Shown: piece after piece, positions 58,601 through 64,000 of the stretch
How the letters are laid out: each line of letters starts with the position of its first letter
Position numbering within the stretch: position 1 is the stretch's first letter
NCBI GenBank assembly: GCA_021234155.1
Contig: JAJEKV010000018.1
Location: forward strand, 15,928,180-15,992,179
Direction of reading: 5' to 3'
Origin: Isoetes taiwanensis
Lineage: Eukaryota > Streptophyta > Lycopodiopsida > Isoetales > Isoetaceae
Length of the DNA: 64,000 bases
Notes under the pieces: model-generated
The model's input: the letters and a program-made list of their open reading frames with translations, nothing else
Database searches by the model: none
Told to the model about the DNA's origin: nothing
Position numbers and translations under genes: made by a program

Positions 58601-60376
58601 GTTCACATAGTTATAGCCAAAAATTCATGTGCTACCAAGTATTTTGGACTTGAACCATGCCTCTTGGGCTTTTTTTAGGTGACTACTGCAAAATATGTGC
58701 AATGGGGTTTGAAATGGGGTTTTGGTTTCACTTAAAATTTTGGCGTTGTACGATCTCAAAGTTACCCGACCTCTTGGGCGAAAAACAAAAGCTTCGGTCC
58801 CGGAAGGTGGTGGACTTCACCAGAAATTCCGGATCTCCCGCAATGCCGCGATGGGGGTGGGCCCGATGAGGCTTCGGCTGTGGCGGGGCCACACTGCGAT
58901 GTTGGCACCGTCTTAGCCCCAGCAACCGTGCGGAGTTATCCACTCTCTGGCTAACCGGCCTCTGGTCTTCTTCCCAAAAAGCCCGGCAGGTCTTTAACTT
59001 ATCCTTGTATTGTGCCCGACCTTATGAAACGCTCCTTCCTTCCGGGCTTAACGGTTAGGATGCGTCGGTTTGGGTTCGAGCCACTCCCGAATACCGTACC
59101 TCCACTGTTGGTCCCGCATTGTCTTGTCGGTCCGCTCCTCTTGCTCCAACTTCTCGCGCTCTTCCGAGCTCTCCTTAGGTCTTTGCGGATGCGAGGCAAA
59201 GTTGGGCTCCGCGGCACGGCGATTAAGTTCAGCGCTGGTACCTTTCGGCCATGACCCATATCTATCTATGAATAGTGGTCGGATAGTCTATGCTAATGTC
59301 GGGGATCTCTCCCCAGAGACAAAGGCATTTGGAACCCTCATGCCGGTGGTATGGGGGAACCTCAATAGCTCGCCATCGATGGCCAGCAAAAGCGGTCTCT
59401 CAGAATCTTAGGTACTCCCTACCGGTGTTTGTGTCGAGGCTCAATTCCCCGTTGGTGGAGTCCCTGGCAAAACCCTAATTAGGCCCTCCTCGTCGACATC
59501 TTCTTCCTCATTATGGCCTTCTGTTGGGAGGATAAAAAAATTTGATGAGCATCATCACCATGTCGGGTTGCTCAACAAGGGTATATATATAAAAATTGGC
59601 CCCGGGATGAGGAATGGCTGCGAGAAGTGATAAGGCGGGATATGGAATCCTATCGTTGTTCTCAAACCTATTGACCAGCTCATCAACAAAGATGTCGATG
59701 AGGGCTGGGTTACATTAGCCATGTGCTTAGCAATCATGGCGTGAATCTCCACGATACTCATGGTGGTTGGATGCGGGAGGCGCTTGAGTGATAGCCATAG
59801 GGAATAGTGGCGAAAGAAGGGGATTACAAAAGATTTGAGATGCACAAGGCACAAGAAGCCTTGGATCAAAGGTCCGTGCAGTGGCGATGGCGGAGAGGCC
59901 CGGCTTCGAGGCGGTTGGAGGCCCGAAAAGCAAAAGCAAATGGCGAAAATGGTTTGCTAAGCGGCCAATTAACTTTTAAAATTTCAAATTTTCCTTATTA
60001 ACTTCAAAATTTTATTATTAAAAACATATCACAGGAATCACAGCGCCCACATCTGATCGGGCGCCGATGGCATTATCACGGGTTTCTGCCTCAGGTTGTC
60101 GTGTCGTAGCGGCTGCCGCATTGACTGGCGAGGTCAGCGTTGACTTCGAGTCCCGGTCGGAGCAACATTTCCGCTTCCAACTTGACTGCAAAAGCGACAA
60201 AAAGCAAAGCGGCGCAATTGGATTTTGGGCCTGCCCTTACGACTATTTTTAAGCTGGAGGCTGGCTTGTTTTAGGGTAATTCGGTCGCCCAATCCAATGG
60301 AGCCATCATCTTTGTCATTTGAGTTACCCGGCGCACGCTGAGCCTCAATCTTGGCCCCTCCACCCTTCTGTTTCAA
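55604..60376 (-). other. 5-kb unassigned GC-rich leader region of gypsyB
   Basis: Minus-strand open stretches recur: 55604-55879 (MTPIDGVRNAAWQTPSNASR), 56109-56411 (ALDYWNMTSTAFEDANAPSL, LATLYATRRLFNLLIISPTW), 57316-57579 (DFIDFTSTEACSGGAPPPES) and 59555-59869 (MSIVEIHAMIAKHMANVTQP). None has a domain I recognise. Composition is richer in G+C than the flanks except for a 23-base A tract (58429-58451) and AT-rich pieces at 56600-56770 and 58320-58430. It could be an additional upstream ORF of the element, a captured gene or a separate insert. I see no terminal repeats bounding it. Confidence 0.4.
58429..58451. repeat. A23 homopolymer
   Basis: Twenty-three A residues follow TATCACAC. It could be the poly(A) tail of a processed or LINE/SINE-type insertion on the plus strand, but no body or target duplication could be defined. 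Confidence 0.8.
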
Positions 60377-60501
60377 CTTAACCTAACACCAAACCAAACA
60401 ACAAAGGAACTAGCGACACATTGACTTAGCCTCCTCTAACTACGTTACTCTCAGGTTAGTGTTTGGCGGTTGCTTTGATTTGAACCCCCGGCGGCTCTGC
60501 A

Positions 60502-61267
60502 TGGCGATCGATAATATATATCACGACCCTGGACGTATACATACGGGACTTTTCCCCTCCATGGCGATCATCTCACCATGGCGAGGGGCCCTCCGTCTGT
60601 TAGGCCATCTATGAAATGAGGCCCGAAGAAGGGACCACCGAAGGAATCATTAGGCCCCGCCTTCAATGGGACTCCTACGTCGCGGAAGCGTGAATACAAG
60701 GGTTAGCACCGCGGAATATACATAAATAACCACCACGAAGGGTGGAGCATCCATCAATATACCAACGGCATAGAATATGCATCTAATCCTAAGAAAACAC
60801 CCAAACCCCGGAGGGCTCTACCCGGCTCGGACTCGGGTCAGAAATTGATTTCAATTTTGGAGGGCCTCAAAGAATCAACCCAGTCCAGTCTTGGCATGGT
60901 GTTGTTTGGCATAGAACATTGGCTAGGGTTGTCCACTCCATCGCCCCCCTCACGGTGCACTTTTTTGGGGATGGGTCAATTCCATATGGCTTTTGCTATA
61001 GCCTTCCGGAGAGCATAAGGCTTCGGGCATCACCCTCGGGCCTACTCCCGGGTTCATGACGCCTGGTCCGATAGAGGCAGGTCGGGGAAGCGTCCCTTCC
61101 AGAATCACGAGTGGTTTAAGCGTGAGCTGAGGCTGCGTGCCGCGTAAAGCGACCCCCGCATCCATGCCCGACTTACTCGCTTCAAAATCTACTCAAAGTG
61201 CAAGGTGCTCCATACGGATCACACCTCTACACCCCAGGAGTGTCAGACCAAGCAATACGTAACCGCG
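60502..61267 (-). repeat. 5' LTR of gypsyB, incomplete
   Basis: It matches 48820-49560 of the 3' LTR (for example, GGACGTATACATACGG, GGCCATCTATGAAATGAGGC and ACATTGGCTAGGGTTGTCCA). It runs into the unknown bases at 61268. Similarity drops and small indels rise after about 60830, which may reflect poor sequence near the gap. The minus-strand TGCAGAGCC next to it (60493-60501) is a damaged version of the initiator tRNA-Met primer site. Confidence 0.9.
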
Positions 61268-62222
61268 NNNNNNNNNNNNNNNNNNNNNNNNNNNNNNNNN
61301 NNNNNNNNNNNNNNNNNNNNNNNNNNNNNNNNNNNNNNNNNNNNNNNNNNNNNNNNNNNNNNNNNNNNNNNNNNNNNNNNNNNNNNNNNNNNNNNNNNNN
61401 NNNNNNNNNNNNNNNNNNNNNNNNNNNNNNNNNNNNNNNNNNNNNNNNNNNNNNNNNNNNNNNNNNNNNNNNNNNNNNNNNNNNNNNNNNNNNNNNNNNN
61501 NNNNNNNNNNNNNNNNNNNNNNNNNNNNNNNNNNNNNNNNNNNNNNNNNNNNNNNNNNNNNNNNNNNNNNNNNNNNNNNNNNNNNNNNNNNNNNNNNNNN
61601 NNNNNNNNNNNNNNNNNNNNNNNNNNNNNNNNNNNNNNNNNNNNNNNNNNNNNNNNNNNNNNNNNNNNNNNNNNNNNNNNNNNNNNNNNNNNNNNNNNNN
61701 NNNNNNNNNNNNNNNNNNNNNNNNNNNNNNNNNNNNNNNNNNNNNNNNNNNNNNNNNNNNNNNNNNNNNNNNNNNNNNNNNNNNNNNNNNNNNNNNNNNN
61801 NNNNNNNNNNNNNNNNNNNNNNNNNNNNNNNNNNNNNNNNNNNNNNNNNNNNNNNNNNNNNNNNNNNNNNNNNNNNNNNNNNNNNNNNNNNNNNNNNNNN
61901 NNNNNNNNNNNNNNNNNNNNNNNNNNNNNNNNNNNNNNNNNNNNNNNNNNNNNNNNNNNNNNNNNNNNNNNNNNNNNNNNNNNNNNNNNNNNNNNNNNNN
62001 NNNNNNNNNNNNNNNNNNNNNNNNNNNNNNNNNNNNNNNNNNNNNNNNNNNNNNNNNNNNNNNNNNNNNNNNNNNNNNNNNNNNNNNNNNNNNNNNNNNN
62101 NNNNNNNNNNNNNNNNNNNNNNNNNNNNNNNNNNNNNNNNNNNNNNNNNNNNNNNNNNNNNNNNNNNNNNNNNNNNNNNNNNNNNNNNNNNNNNNNNNNN
62201 NNNNNNNNNNNNNNNNNNNNNN
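61268..62222. other. assembly gap, 955 N
   Basis: Unknown bases. The gap should contain the outer ~840 bp of the gypsyB 5' LTR and perhaps the CCTAT duplication. Open frames across it are meaningless. Confidence 1.
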
Positions 62223-63718
62223 TTCAGTGTACTTCGTTCAGTTACGTATTGCTTGCACATGGCTACTTGAAGGAAAAAATGTTGTGTTTACCTACAATCA
62301 TTTTCATACAAATATCAAGCCTTTCTTTAGTACCAAAATATAATCTCTGTGAATTACATCCCACTCCTTTGATGTTTCATCTTGCCTCAATTACTGCTTT
62401 TGTCGCTTGTTGCAAGAGTTCTTAGAGTCTTGTCCAAAATTTGTGCTAATGATAGAGCTCTCGGTAAAAGCTTTATTTGTCGCTCAATTCTTCCATTCAT
62501 AATTATACACCTTTGCAGAACACTTTTCAAATACAACCCATGTCAGGTACACCGGCATACTTACCACAATTGCTTTCTCACTGCTTTACTATAAAGCATC
62601 ATACCAGCGAGGATATGCTAATCCTGCAGAAACATTGCTTTTCTGATGCTATGAGGTAGCTTTACTACTTTTCAGTCGTCAATGCGGTTCAAGAGATATT
62701 AGGACTTTTGGAATTGGAAGGCGCCTTCTTGAAACTAAAAGTGGTTTTGAAAAATTGGCGTTCTTGCCCTTGATCGACCATTGACATCTTTTTGGCTGAA
62801 AGCATCCCTATATCTTCTGGCTAGCACGGAACTTTAAAAATATTATAGCTGTTGAAGGCGATGTCCGCGTGGGATAAGGATGGGTCCTACAGCAATTCTT
62901 GCACACCACAAAAACAACTCAGACTTTTCTTTAAGAGTGGGCACATGCTTCCATCTTTTCTATGTTTCTTGATTCTGTTCACAGATCCAACTCACAGAAA
63001 TCGAGTTAAGTTCATCCTAGCACACAATGAGGAAAAGCGAGGAACTCTCACCCAACCATAGAATCTCCAGTTCACCCCAGAAGCCCAGAGAGAGGCAGCC
63101 AAAAAAGCCAGTATTCCCAAAACACACCTCCTTCCTCAAACGTACTTTTCCTATTCATATGTCCCTCCTCTATTCATAAGTCCTCCTCTCTATTTATAAG
63201 TATGCTCTCTCTTTAGCCTTTTCCCTCGTAATTGGTTGTGCCCAATAAAGCATCCTTAAGCGGCTGTTACATATTTTTAGACTCTAGCGCGAGAATCGTG
63301 TGACCCAGGGTAAAGACAATGTCTCGAGTTGTGCTTCCCAATGCGAAATCACACAAATCATCTCTAAGTTCCCTCAGACATAGGCAAGCTGCAAGGGCAA
63401 AGGAAAGTGGCCCGGACTGCAGCACCATCACCTTTCCTTTACCTTCCTGTCCCATCATCTTTTGGCCGAAAGACAGCATTACAAAAGGTAGAGGCGTATG
63501 GCTGGGGTCATGACTCCCAACCCACTCGGCCCTATCCATCAGTTACTGTTGATGCCTTGGACTCCTGCTAGCTAAGTGGGTATTACTTTGCGATATTAGT
63601 CTTGCTAATACCTCTTGAGATTAGACTCCTCCCAAGAGGTGAGCATCATGCTCCCCGGACGATTAACGGTCCTGGAAGCCCTGTCGGTAGGAGATACATC
63701 TACCACAGATCTTGGTAG
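62223..63718. other. right flank of gap, no gene confirmed
   Basis: No sequence here resembles the expected continuation of the protease duplication. A TATTTATAAGTA box (about 63190) and CCAATAAAG (about 63243) could be promoter or polyadenylation signals of an LTR. Open frames 62382-62659 and 63267-63539 have no recognised domain. Confidence 0.35.
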
Positions 63719-63994
63719 CTACTGCCGAGATAAAAAACAATTGTCCTCGTTAGCCGAGAAGCTCGCGGCTTGAGCCCGAGAGCAGATCTTGGTATCTTCT
63801 TTATTGCCACCTCGTGGGCCAGGTCTGATGGGAAGCGTGGTACGCTTGCTATTATAAATTACAATCCGGCCGAAATGCCGGGGGTTACCACAATTATAAC
63901 AATCAAAAGCGAATTTCCAGCTTGCCCAAGCAGTCCGGATGTTGAATTTTGTTGTTTGGAATCTTGTGAAGCCTACGACTTTTGAAGTCATCAC
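63719..63994 (-). pseudogene. retrotransposon gag zinc-knuckle fragment
   Basis: The minus-strand frame has FDCYNCGNPRHFGRIVIYNS, a CCHC knuckle in which the last Cys is lost (C-x2-C-x4-H, then Val or Ile where Cys is expected). A Lys/Arg/Pro/Gly-rich tail, LPIRPGPRGGNKED, follows, as in gypsy gag proteins. The frame begins at 63994, so the rest of the element, including its 5' LTR, lies past the window end. The family cannot be set from this piece. Confidence 0.65.
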
Positions 63995-64000
63995 ACAGTT

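Larger units (their letters stand above)
48820..61267 (-). mobile_element. Ty3/gypsy chromovirus gypsyB, large and decayed, 5' LTR truncated by gap
   Basis: LTR sequence at 48820-50421 recurs in the same direction at 60502-61267, then enters the gap. Between the LTRs are about 10.1 kb with minus-strand remnants of integrase (51.7-52.4 kb), reverse transcriptase (53.2-53.9 kb) and protease (54.4-54.6 kb), then 5 kb of unassigned sequence. A polypurine tract (AAGGAGGGGAGAA, minus strand, 50422-50434) borders the 3' LTR. The left duplication is CCTAT (48815-48819). The right one is inside or past the gap. The internal region is unusually long for a chromovirus and may hold another insert. Confidence 0.88.

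Noticed and set aside
61193-62425. Three 350-400 residue frames
   Set aside because: Almost all residues are unknown; they span the N gap.

Overview
This is a 64-kb piece of a nuclear plant genome made almost entirely of nested mobile elements, their decayed genes and tandem repeats. The plant origin is inferred from Ty1/copia and chromodomain Ty3/gypsy elements primed by initiator tRNA-Met, a Helitron helicase tail, a hAT transposase, a pepsin-like aspartic protease of the plant type, and apparent disturbance of CAG/CTG (CHG) sites, the context that plants methylate. The species cannot be told. No convincing intact host gene, rRNA, tRNA or CRISPR array is visible.

Layout. 1-5853: a plus-strand copia element (C1) whose 3' LTR ends at 2042, inserted in the reverse transcriptase of a minus-strand copia element (C2). 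6108-17981: a ~4-kb non-coding unit present two and a fraction times; its second copy holds a decayed hAT transposase. 18265-18950 and 32556-32745: one minisatellite with a 10-11 bp step, split by a 13,605-bp DNA transposon (18951-32555) with 23-bp terminal inverted repeats and a TAGA target duplication. That element has a minus-strand transposase remnant and a plus-strand cargo gene resembling FCP1/NLI-interacting-factor phosphatases, plus three tandem-repeat blocks. 32745-33281: the tail and 3' hairpin of a Helitron. 34949-43133: a near-complete minus-strand chromovirus (gypsy1) with TSD TCTTC, interrupted by a plus-strand solo LTR (36013-37627, TSD TCCAC). 43202-44326: a second 10-bp minisatellite. 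44850-44955: a cluster of heat-shock elements. 45323-48819: a tandem duplication containing an aspartic-protease pseudogene and a TA microsatellite. 48820-61267: a large decayed minus-strand chromovirus (gypsyB), of the same family as the solo LTR, whose 5' LTR runs into a 955-base gap (61268-62222). The window ends with a minus-strand retroelement gag fragment.

The order of events can be read from the nesting: C2 before C1; minisatellite before the 13.6-kb transposon; gypsy1 before the solo LTR; protease duplication before gypsyB. The two features most worth following up are the 13.6-kb transposon with its phosphatase-like cargo, and the pattern in which CAG or CTG in one repeat copy becomes CG in its sister copy. 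The latter suggests base-calling errors at methylated sites and means many apparent frameshifts here may not be real.
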